In this document: piece after piece, positions 25,468 to 32,565 of the stretch | Position numbering within the stretch: position 1 is the stretch's first letter | Layout: every line of letters begins with the position of its first letter | NCBI GenBank assembly: GCA_016124585.1 | Contig: WGNL01000019.1 | Location: 124,001 to 188,000 of the forward strand | Source: Bacteroidota bacterium | Lineage (GTDB): Bacteria > Bacteroidota > Bacteroidia > Chitinophagales > Saprospiraceae | Direction: 5' to 3' | DNA length: 64,000 nt | Position numbers and translations under genes: made by a program | Notes under the pieces: generated by a model | The model's input: only the letters and a program-made list of their open reading frames with translations | What the model was told of the DNA's origin: nothing | Databases searched by the model: none

Positions 25468-26958
25468 ATGACTGCTGAACTGACGTTCAAGGAGTTGGGG
25501 CTTAGTGCTGACATCCTTGAAGGCCTTTTGAAAAAAGGCTTTGTAAACCCCACGCCCATTCAGGCGCAAACCATTCCGATGCTGCTCAACGGCGAGCGGG
25601 ACATCATTGGTCAAGCACAAACTGGCACAGGCAAAACGGCCGCATTTGGCTTGCCCATCATCGAACGTATCACACCTGGTCTTCGCAAAGTACAGGCTAT
25701 CGTGTTGGCACCGACCCGTGAGTTGGCCAGCCAAGTGGCAGATGAACTTGAAAGCCTGAAGGGTAAACGCGACCTGCGCATTCTCCCCGTTTACGGCGGA
25801 CAGGGCATGGACATCCAGCTTCGCCAACTTAAACAGGGTGTTGACATCGTCGTGGCGACCCCAGGCAGGGCCATTGACCACCTGAAGCGTAAGACACTCA
25901 AACTGGACGATGTAAGATTCATGGTACTGGACGAGGCCGACGAAATGCTCAACATGGGCTTTGTCGATGACATTGAGACCATTCTTACCCATGTGCCTGA
26001 GGAGCGCCGCATGCTCCTTTTTTCAGCGACTATGCCTGGCCCAATCTTGAAATTAGCGAAGAAATTCATGGGCGAGTACGACGAAGTGAAAGTAGCTGCC
26101 AAGCAGACCTCTTCAGCTAATGTAGAGCAAATTTTTTACGAAATAAACGAGCGTGACAAACTGCGTGCACTACACCGCCTCATTGAGACGGAAACAGAGT
26201 TTTACGCATTGGTTTTTAGCCGAACCCGCCTTGGTGCCGACCGTTTAGCCCATAAGCTCAGCGACTTAGGCTTCGATGTGGAAGCACTTCATGGGGATGT
26301 GACGCAAGTACAAAGAGAGCGTATCCTCGCCAAATTCAAGGGCGGCCATGCGACCATCCTTGTGGCTACCGATGTGGCAGCCCGTGGCATTGACATCAAT
26401 AACCTCTCGCACGTTATCAACTTCGACCTGCCAGACAGCCCAGAGGCATATGTACACCGCATTGGACGTACAGGCAGAGCAGGCAAAACTGGTAAAGCTA
26501 TCAGTTTTGTAACACCATCCGAGTGGCGCAAGCTCCAGTTCATCATGCAGCACACCCGCACGACTATCGAGCGAGCACACTTGCCATATGGCCAAGCCGT
26601 GATTGACTTGAAGCGGAGTGCCATGAAAGAAAAGGTGTTCATGGCCACTGAAGGAGAGATTTCGCAGGATTTTTACAACCTCGCTGCTGATATTCTGGAA
26701 TCCGGAAAGCCGAAGCAAATGCTGGCGTCGCTGCTACAGTTGCATTTTGGAGGCAACTTGAACCCACATGCTTACCCAGAAATTCGGGAGCCAGAACGCC
26801 CAGCTTTCAAACAGCGCCACAGCCTCGAACGGCATGGTGCACCGGGCAGACCATCTTCTGGCCCTCGTGGGGGCTTTGGAGGCAAGCGTGAGCGGACATC
26901 TTCCAATGGCCAATTCAGTAGCAAGCCTTTTTTCAAGAAGAAAAAATTTGCTTCGTAA
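25468..26958 (+). CDS. DEAD-box ATP-dependent RNA helicase
   Basis: 496 residues. Q motif (FVNPTPIQAQ), motif I AQTGTGKT, PTRELA, TPGR, motif II DEAD, SAT, and in the second RecA domain ARGIDI and HRIGRTGRAG. Residues after about 440 form a basic, Gly/Arg/Ser/Lys-rich tail ending FFKKKKFAS, typical of RNA-binding extensions of the RhlE/DeaD group. Cytoplasmic RNA remodelling (ribosome assembly, mRNA decay, cold adaptation) is the family role. The long leader upstream suggests post-transcriptional control. Confidence 0.95.
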   Translation: MTAELTFKELGLSADILEGLLKKGFVNPTPIQAQTIPMLLNGERDIIGQAQTGTGKTAAFGLPIIERITPGLRKVQAIVLAPTRELASQVADELESLKGKRDLRILPVYGGQGMDIQLRQLKQGVDIVVATPGRAIDHLKRKTLKLDDVRFMVLDEADEMLNMGFVDDIETILTHVPEERRMLLFSATMPGPILKLAKKFMGEYDEVKVAAKQTSSANVEQIFYEINERDKLRALHRLIETETEFYALVFSRTRLGADRLAHKLSDLGFDVEALHGDVTQVQRERILAKFKGGHATILVATDVAARGIDINNLSHVINFDLPDSPEAYVHRIGRTGRAGKTGKAISFVTPSEWRKLQFIMQHTRTTIERAHLPYGQAVIDLKRSAMKEKVFMATEGEISQDFYNLAADILESGKPKQMLASLLQLHFGGNLNPHAYPEIREPERPAFKQRHSLERHGAPGRPSSGPRGGFGGKRERTSSNGQFSSKPFFKKKKFAS

Positions 26959-26979
26959 CTGGAGCATTTAGCTAAAATA

Positions 26980-27017
26980 AAAAAGGCAAAAGTGGGGCGA
27001 CCCGCTCTTGCCTTTTT
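26980..27017. terminator. Bidirectional terminator between helicase and Nfu genes
   Basis: AAAAAGGCAAAAGTGGG pairs with CCCGCTCTTGCCTTTTT with one A-C mismatch and a GCGA loop. A- and T-tracts on both sides serve the convergent genes. Confidence 0.88.
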
Positions 27018-27058
27018 CTTTTATCTACAATTCAGCAGCATAAAACTGCCAACTCAAA

Positions 27059-27667
27059 TCACCCCATCTCCTGTACTACGTCCTGCACTTCTGGCACCAT
27101 CCGTTTCAGCATTCCTTCAATCCCAGATTTTAAGGTAACTGTGCTAGATGGGCAGCCACTGCAAGAACCTTGCATCATCACGTACACGGTTCCTTTTTCG
27201 TAGCGCTGGAATTCGATGTTCCCGCCGTCCATTTCCACAGCAGGTTTTACGTAGGTATCAATCAATTCTTTGATTCGCTGAGCAATTTCGCCATCCTCAC
27301 CACTGAACTGTTCTGCAACACGGTCAGCCTCTAACGCCTGCATGGCATCTGCGTAGCCGTCCTTCATGATTTCGCCACCATCTTCCACATATTTTTTAAT
27401 CAAATCCTTCAACTTGAGCATGATGTCAGCCCATTCGTAGTTAAACTCCTTGGTGATGGAAACGAAATTATTAGTGATATATACGCCTTTCACGAACGGT
27501 TGGTCAAACAGTGTAGAAGCTAGTGGTGACCATTCCCGGGCAAGCGCTTCTTCTCGAAAGTCGGCGGTGCCCCGGTATAGCATTCGGTTAGTGACAAATT
27601 TAAGTGATTCAGGATTAGGCGTTTGCTCAGTATAGAGCATGACTGGCGATGCTGTGGCGGTATTCAT
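27059..27667 (-). CDS. NifU/Nfu-type iron-sulfur scaffold protein
   Basis: 202 residues in two domains: an N-terminal Nfu_N domain (about 8-95, TEQTPNPESLKFV) and a C-terminal NifU-like domain (about 128-200) with the cluster-binding CSGCPSS. Nfu proteins carry a 4Fe-4S cluster between subunits and hand it to target enzymes. A -7 box TACTTTTG lies at 27710-27703. The gene stands alone between the terminator and the ferredoxin-NADP-reductase-like gene. Confidence 0.93.
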   Translation of the reverse strand: MNTATASPVMLYTEQTPNPESLKFVTNRMLYRGTADFREEALAREWSPLASTLFDQPFVKGVYITNNFVSITKEFNYEWADIMLKLKDLIKKYVEDGGEIMKDGYADAMQALEADRVAEQFSGEDGEIAQRIKELIDTYVKPAVEMDGGNIEFQRYEKGTVYVMMQGSCSGCPSSTVTLKSGIEGMLKRMVPEVQDVVQEMG

Positions 27668-27702
27668 ATTTTGAACGATTTTTCTTATTTAGATTTTGTC
27701 CA

Positions 27703-27710
27703 CAAAAGTA
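27703..27710 (-). promoter_or_regulatory. Promoter -7 box of the Nfu gene
   Basis: TACTTTTG matches TAnnTTTG and lies 36 nt before the start codon. No good -33 element is seen. Confidence 0.5.
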
Positions 27711-27735
27711 ACAGAAAAGGTTGAATCAAGTTTCA

Positions 27736-28458
27736 TCAACCATATAATTCATATTTCACCTGTTCCCGGCCGTAGCCCATTTTTACGAGCAGATTGGCCA
27801 CAGCTTCGTCCACCATTTGCGTCCAACCGCAGAGGTAGAACGTGACATCCGGGCGTTTTTCTTCGTAATTCTTCAAGTAAATTTCATGCACATAGCCGTG
27901 GTGGCACCCCTCCTTTTCTTCCCTCGAAAGTGCAATGGAGTAGCGAAAACTGGGCATTTTTTGCACTAGTGCCTCGAATTCATTTTGGTACAAAATGCCA
28001 TCTGAAGTCCTCGTGCCGAAAATGAGGTGGATTCCTTTGTGGGGGATTTTTTTATCCAAAATTTCTAATATCATGCTGCGGAATGGCGCTACGCCTGTAC
28101 CCGTGCAAACCATGACCAGCTCATTTTCGATTTTTTCCGGCAAGATGAAAGCACCATCTGGTCCCTTGAATTTTATCGAGGAGCCAATGGAAGTTTCGTT
28201 GAAAAGATAGCCACTCGCCAAGCCACCGTCAAGGTGGACGATGCATAGTTCCAGCACATTCGTGCCGTTTGCCGCACTGGCGATGGAGTAACTGCGCCAG
28301 CGCTGGTTGCGCCGCTCGCCAATTGGCAAGTCCATCGTGATGAACTGGCCAGCCTTAAAATCGAATCTTTCAACACCCTCTACCTCCAGCCAAAACCGTT
28401 TGGTGGTCGGTGAGACATCTTCGATTTTAGTGATGATTCCGTTGTACCAAGTTGTCAT
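27736..28458 (-). CDS. Ferredoxin-NADP(+) reductase-like flavoprotein
   Basis: 240 residues. The FAD domain (1-105) has RWRSYSIAS for flavin binding; the NAD(P) domain (about 110-240) has MVCTGTGVAPFRSM and the terminal FYLCGWTQMVDE. No iron-sulfur domain is attached, so it is a stand-alone reductase of the FNR superfamily transferring electrons between NAD(P)H and a ferredoxin or flavodoxin. A REP-like palindrome begins 9 nt before its start codon. The genuine partner is not in the window, although the ferredoxin-dependent oxidoreductase at the right edge is a candidate consumer. Confidence 0.9.
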   Translation of the reverse strand: MTTWYNGIITKIEDVSPTTKRFWLEVEGVERFDFKAGQFITMDLPIGERRNQRWRSYSIASAANGTNVLELCIVHLDGGLASGYLFNETSIGSSIKFKGPDGAFILPEKIENELVMVCTGTGVAPFRSMILEILDKKIPHKGIHLIFGTRTSDGILYQNEFEALVQKMPSFRYSIALSREEKEGCHHGYVHEIYLKNYEEKRPDVTFYLCGWTQMVDEAVANLLVKMGYGREQVKYELYG

Positions 28459-28466
28459 TTCCGTAA

Positions 28467-28485
28467 CACGGACTGTCAGTCCGTG
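28467..28485. repeat. REP-like palindrome, family B copy 1
   Basis: CACGGACTG, T, CAGTCCGTG, preceded by GTAA. It lies just upstream of the flavoprotein start codon. Confidence 0.8.
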
Positions 28486-28496
28486 CCATTTTGCAA

Positions 28497-28515
28497 CACG
28501 GCCTGCCAGACCGTA
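28497..28515. repeat. REP-like palindrome, family B copy 2 (imperfect)
   Basis: CACGGCCTG, C, CAGACCGTA, preceded by GCAA. Same orientation and geometry as copy 1, 30 nt away, with two mismatched pairs. Confidence 0.7.
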
Positions 28516-28561
28516 CTTTCGTATTTGTAATTAATTTTTTCGTTTTCGGGAAGTTTGGAAT

Positions 28562-28580
28562 CACGGTCTGGCAGACCGTG
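28562..28580. repeat. REP-like palindrome, family B copy 3
   Basis: CACGGTCTG, G, CAGACCGTG, followed by TTAC. It is inverted relative to copies 1 and 2 and abuts the stop codon of the GYDIA kinase gene. Confidence 0.8.
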
Positions 28581-29516
28581 TTACAGCACCAGCTCGTCAA
28601 AAGGCAAGAACACCTCGAACCCTTTTTCGTTGAAATATTGGCGGGTTTCTTCTGCGGAACGGCTGCTGGCAGCCATCACAAAGTCACCGCCCCAAGCGCC
28701 CAGCGATTTCACTTCGCCCCAAAAGTCATTGAAATACAGCGCTTTTGCTCTTGGCAAACCAATGGTTTCCGCCACCAAATTTTCATGTTGCCCGATTAAC
28801 CCCTCAAATTCAGCCAGCGTTTGCGCAGCCAAAAACCGCCTCGTCAAGACCGAAATCTCAGTCACCAATTCTGGCAGTCTAGTAAGACGTAAATCATCAG
28901 TCGTAAATCGGTAATTGCGAATTCCTTCTCGACTGTCTTGCTTTTTGCCTAAATAAATGAAATAAAGTGAGTTGCGAAACTGCGGATTGAAATCGCATAG
29001 CTCGAACTGCGGCTTTCCATTTCCCAGTTTATACAAAATCGGCCCATCCGCACCAGCACAGGCGATGTCATATCCAGAGCCTCCAAAAGTGCGGGCAGAC
29101 AACTCGAACGGGTCAACCTGTGCCCATTTTGCCACCAAATAAACCAAGGTGCTGCTAGTGCCTAGGCCCCAGAGGCGGGGAAAATCCAATTGGCAGTTGG
29201 CAATTGGTAGTTGGCATTTAGTGAGAAAGTTGGGGTTCAGGTTGCGGGCTGCTTGGAGGATTTTTTGGAGGCGCTCCGCAATGGCTGGGTCGGTAGCATC
29301 CGAAAAGTCAAAGCGCTCAGGGTCAAATTTTGCTTCAAACCAGCACCCGCCTTTTTCATCCGAGCTGCGCCAGTGGAGCATTGAATTTTCAACTTCCAAA
29401 CTTCCAAACTTCAAACTTTGCCCCAACTTGACTGGTAGCGCCAGTGCCAACGCCCCATCCAGCACGAAGTACTCAGCAGTGAGTAGGAGTTTACCGTGGG
29501 CGTGGAAGTGCATCAT
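28581..29516 (-). CDS. GYDIA-family GHMP kinase
   Basis: 311 residues. HGKLLLTAEYFVLDGALALAL at the N-terminus, the glycine-rich phosphate loop LWGLGTSSTLVYL (about 130-142) and the family signature GGSGYDIACAG. GHMP kinases phosphorylate small alcohols such as mevalonate or homoserine; the substrate of the GYDIA group is not fixed, and a mevalonate-pathway role is a common assumption. The start codon overlaps the purD stop by 4 nt, so translation is coupled. Three variable loops are encoded by short stuttering words (28882-28923, 29187-29218, 29388-29419), giving residues such as CQLPIANCQL and TTDDLRLTR. Confidence 0.88.
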   Translation of the reverse strand: MMHFHAHGKLLLTAEYFVLDGALALALPVKLGQSLKFGSLEVENSMLHWRSSDEKGGCWFEAKFDPERFDFSDATDPAIAERLQKILQAARNLNPNFLTKCQLPIANCQLDFPRLWGLGTSSTLVYLVAKWAQVDPFELSARTFGGSGYDIACAGADGPILYKLGNGKPQFELCDFNPQFRNSLYFIYLGKKQDSREGIRNYRFTTDDLRLTRLPELVTEISVLTRRFLAAQTLAEFEGLIGQHENLVAETIGLPRAKALYFNDFWGEVKSLGAWGGDFVMAASSRSAEETRQYFNEKGFEVFLPFDELVL

Positions 29517-30784
29517 AAATCAAACCCAATATCCCCTCGAAAATACTTTCCGTCAAACTCAATAGCCTTGGCATTTTTGTTGGAAATAGCCAGCGCTTCC
29601 TGGAAAGTCTTCCCCAACGAGGTCACTGCCATCACCCGTCCTCCGCTAGTAACTAATTGATTGTCAACAGATTTTGTGCCAGCTTGAAAGACAATACTGT
29701 CCTCCACTCGGTCTAGCCCTTTGATAGGCTTCCCCTTCGGGTAATCACCGGGGTAGCCGCCGCTAGCAAGGATAATGGTTGTGGCAGCCCGCTCGTCCTC
29801 CTCAATTTTCATATTGGAAAGTTGGCGGTTGTTCACAGCGATGAACAGTTCCACGAGGTCGTTTTTCAGGCGAGGGAGTACGACCTCTGTTTCCGGGTCG
29901 CCCATGCGCACATTATATTCAATGACAAACGGGTCTTCTCCGACCTTTATCAGTCCTAAGAAAATGAAACCCTGATATTCGATTTTACGGAATTTCAGGC
30001 CGGCGATGGTCGGCTTCACGATACGTTCCTCCACTTTTTTCATCATCTCGGCATCCAAAAAAGGTGGGGGCGAAACAGCACCCATTCCGCCCGTGTTCGG
30101 CCCTGTATCACCCTCGCCGATGCGTTTGTAGTCTTTTGCCACAGGCAAAATCTTGTAGGAATCACCGTCCGTGAGGACGAAAACACTAAACTCAATGCCA
30201 CTCAGGAACTCCTCGACGACCACTTTCCGGCTTGCCCCGCCGAATTTGCCGCTGAGCATTTCCGTCATTTCGGTCACTGCCTCGTCCCGCTCCTGGCAGA
30301 TGACGACACCCTTGCCTGCGGCCAACCCGTCGGCTTTCAGCACGATAGGCAAGGTGGCTTTTTTACGAAGAAAATTGAGCGCTAGCTCGGAGCGGGCAGC
30401 GAAAAACTCCCGGTAGCCTGCCGTCGGGATTTTAAAATCCCGCATAAATTTCTTGGCGTATGCCTTGCTGCCTTCCAATTTTGCACCTTGCATGGAAGGT
30501 CCGATGACGGCCACGTGGGCCGTGCTTGGGTAACGCTTCAGGTAATTCCAGATACCGTTCACGAGCGGCGCCTCTGGCCCTACAACTACCATCTGGATGC
30601 CTTTTTCCAGCACAAAATCTGCAACGGCAGCATTGTTTTCTGGGTCAATTGGCACGTTTTCTCCAAGCACAGCCGTACCGGGATTACCGGGTGCTATGTA
30701 TAGTTTGGAGCAATGTAGGCTTTGGCTGATTTTCCAAGCGAAGGCATGTTCCCTGCCGCCGCCGCCGAGAAGTAGTATCTTCAT
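29513..30784 (-). CDS. purD: Phosphoribosylamine-glycine ligase
   Basis: 423 residues from the ATG at 30784 (MKILLLGGGGREHAFAWKI, the universal start of GARS); the open frame extends 36 codons further but without family similarity. An N-terminal Rossmann-like domain, then an ATP-grasp core (VLKADGLAAGKGVVI, GPNTGGMGA, EYNVRMGDPE). It joins glycine to phosphoribosylamine in purine synthesis. It is translationally coupled to the GYDIA kinase (4-nt overlap). A -7 box TATCTTTG lies 42 nt upstream. Confidence 0.96.
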   Translation of the reverse strand: MKILLLGGGGREHAFAWKISQSLHCSKLYIAPGNPGTAVLGENVPIDPENNAAVADFVLEKGIQMVVVGPEAPLVNGIWNYLKRYPSTAHVAVIGPSMQGAKLEGSKAYAKKFMRDFKIPTAGYREFFAARSELALNFLRKKATLPIVLKADGLAAGKGVVICQERDEAVTEMTEMLSGKFGGASRKVVVEEFLSGIEFSVFVLTDGDSYKILPVAKDYKRIGEGDTGPNTGGMGAVSPPPFLDAEMMKKVEERIVKPTIAGLKFRKIEYQGFIFLGLIKVGEDPFVIEYNVRMGDPETEVVLPRLKNDLVELFIAVNNRQLSNMKIEEDERAATTIILASGGYPGDYPKGKPIKGLDRVEDSIVFQAGTKSVDNQLVTSGGRVMAVTSLGKTFQEALAISNKNAKAIEFDGKYFRGDIGFDL

Positions 30785-30825
30785 TTTTTTGACTGGTGAT
30801 TTTTGACAAGTGATTTGAGGTGCGG

Positions 30826-30833
30826 CAAAGATA
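30826..30833 (-). promoter_or_regulatory. Promoter -7 box of purD
   Basis: TATCTTTG matches TAnnTTTG exactly, 42 nt before the start codon. A TGAT-N4-ATCA site lies 50 nt further upstream. Confidence 0.55.
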
Positions 30834-30870
30834 GAACTTGCCCGACAAGTCGGGGCAGCTGACTTGGTTT

Positions 30871-30882
30871 TGATGAAAATCA
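30871..30882. promoter_or_regulatory. Possible Crp/Fnr-type site between purD and bcp
   Basis: TGATGAAAATCA has the same core as the three sites in the sulfur and cytochrome loci. Its spacing to recognisable -7 boxes differs, so it may be a chance match. Confidence 0.35.
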
Positions 30883-30939
30883 CCACAACCATTTAGTTTT
30901 GAGCCTGTTTATTGGGCAAAATTTTGATAAAACGACCAC

Positions 30940-31395
30940 ATGGCGAAACTCAAAGCTGGCGACAAAGCCCCAAACTTTAAGAGCATGGACGAGCAGGGAA
31001 ACCCCATTTCACTCAGTGATTTCAAGGGGAAAAAGTTGATTCTTTATTTTTACCCTGCTGACAACACACCGACCTGTACTGTTGAAGCTTGTAACCTGAG
31101 GGACAATTATGAATCGCTCCGAAAAGCTGGCTACCACCTTCTCGGCGTCAGTCCTGATAGCCAAAAAAAACACCAAAATTTCATCAAAAAACACAGCCTA
31201 CCCTTCCCGCTTTTGGTGGATGAAGACCATTCCATCATAAAAGCTTATGATGTCTGGGGACCAAAAATTACTTTCGGAAAAGCTTATGACGGCCTGTTGC
31301 GCACCACTTTTATCATCAACCAAAAAGGTGTCATTGAACGAGTGATAGACAAGGTGGAATCGAAACGGCACTCAGCGCAGATTTTGCAGGGATGA
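30940..31395 (+). CDS. bcp: Thioredoxin-dependent peroxiredoxin (BCP)
   Basis: 151 residues, one AhpC/TSA domain. The peroxidatic motif TPTCTVEACNLRD carries Cys46 and the resolving Cys51 five residues later, the BCP arrangement; ADNTPTCT and LLRTTFIINQKGVI are typical. It reduces hydrogen and organic peroxides in the cytoplasm using thioredoxin. Divergent from purD, with a possible Fnr-type site 58 nt upstream of its ATG. Confidence 0.95.
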   Translation: MAKLKAGDKAPNFKSMDEQGNPISLSDFKGKKLILYFYPADNTPTCTVEACNLRDNYESLRKAGYHLLGVSPDSQKKHQNFIKKHSLPFPLLVDEDHSIIKAYDVWGPKITFGKAYDGLLRTTFIINQKGVIERVIDKVESKRHSAQILQG

Positions 31396-31454
31396 AGAAT
31401 GAAAGGGTCTGCTCGGGTTGCTTAAAACTGCTATGTTTGCGTCTCTCAAAGCCT

Positions 31455-31490
31455 TTAGCTATCCACTTTTAACTTTTAATTCTCAATTGA
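31455..31490. repeat. Stuttering spacer words (ACTTTTA / AATTCTCAATT)
   Basis: CTTTTAACTTTTAATTCTCAATTGAC fills the space just before the nucleotidyltransferase ATG. The CTTTTAA word is repeated, and AATTCTCAATT recurs near 44040. Confidence 0.5.
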
Positions 31491-31491
31491 C

Positions 31492-32391
31492 ATGAAGCCT
31501 ACACTACTTATTCTTGCCGCAGGCATGGGCAGCCGTTACGGAGGCCTGAAACAATTGGACGAAGTCGGGCAGGCCGGCGAAGCCATCATGGATTTCTCGA
31601 TTTACGATGCCATCAAGGCAGGATTCGGCAAGGTGGTTTTTGTCATCCGACGGGATTTTGAGCAGGAATTCAAGGAAAAAATTGGTAGCCGCTGGGAGGG
31701 CAAAATTGCGGTGGAATATGCCTTTCAAGGCTCCGATACTTATGTGCCAAGGGTAGCTGGACAAGTAGAACGGACAAAACCGTGGGGAACAGGCCATGCT
31801 ATTCTAGTTGCCAAAGATGTGGTGAATGAACCGTTCGTAGCCATCAATGCCGATGATTTCTATGGGTATGCAGGTTTTGAAAAAATGTCAAAATTCCTCT
31901 CAACCGCCTGTGAGCCAACGAATTATGCCATGGTAGGCTATGTCTTGAAAAACACTTTGTCAGAAAACGGGGCGGTCTCCCGTGGGGTCTGTTCGATGGA
32001 CGAATTCAATTTTCTGCGCACGGTTACAGAATGCACCGGCATTGAACAGTCTGAAGACGGCATTACCTACAAAAAGGGAGAAGAAACGGCACTACTTGAT
32101 GCCAATTCCCTCGTTTCGATGAATATCTGGGGCTTTCACCCGCATATTTTTGAGGTGCTGCAAACGGGTTTCAACAATTTTGTTTCAGCGAACGCCGCAA
32201 ACCCAAAGGCCGAATTTTATATTTCCAGCTTTGCAAACGACCTTATCAACGGAAATAAAGCCACCTTCGAAGTGCTTCCCAACGACGAAAAATGGTATGG
32301 CGTTACTTACCGGGAGGACAAGGAAATGGTGCAAGCGGCATTCTCCGAAATGACCTCAAAAGGTATTTACCCAATAGGATTGTGGCGTTAA
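31492..32391 (+). CDS. Sugar nucleotidyltransferase (NTP-transferase fold)
   Basis: 299 residues. The N-terminal LILAAGMGSRYGGLKQLDE is the nucleotide-binding loop of the NTP-transferase family; GTGHAILVA and FVAINADDFYG (metal-binding Asp pair) follow. The enzyme should activate a sugar phosphate with an NTP for polysaccharide or glycoconjugate synthesis, with substrate unknown. It has no hexapeptide acyltransferase tail. It lies alone between bcp and the amylase gene. Confidence 0.88.
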   Translation: MKPTLLILAAGMGSRYGGLKQLDEVGQAGEAIMDFSIYDAIKAGFGKVVFVIRRDFEQEFKEKIGSRWEGKIAVEYAFQGSDTYVPRVAGQVERTKPWGTGHAILVAKDVVNEPFVAINADDFYGYAGFEKMSKFLSTACEPTNYAMVGYVLKNTLSENGAVSRGVCSMDEFNFLRTVTECTGIEQSEDGITYKKGEETALLDANSLVSMNIWGFHPHIFEVLQTGFNNFVSANAANPKAEFYISSFANDLINGNKATFEVLPNDEKWYGVTYREDKEMVQAAFSEMTSKGIYPIGLWR

Positions 32392-32444
32392 AATTTTTGT
32401 TAAGTTTTTTTCTGAACAGATAGCCTTATCTTCAAGCTGTTTTT

Positions 32445-32452
32445 TAGCTTTG
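32445..32452 (+). promoter_or_regulatory. Promoter -7 box of the amylase gene
   Basis: TAGCTTTG matches TAnnTTTG. It predicts a leader of about 110 nt before the ATG at 32566. Confidence 0.45.
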
Positions 32453-32565
32453 TGGTGTTCTCAGTTATTCCCCTGCTGCTTTGGTTTCTCACCTAGACTG
32501 CTTCCCAAAAACAAATGACGGCGATTTGCATATTGTGTTTTGAACAAAAAACACCTGGTGATACT

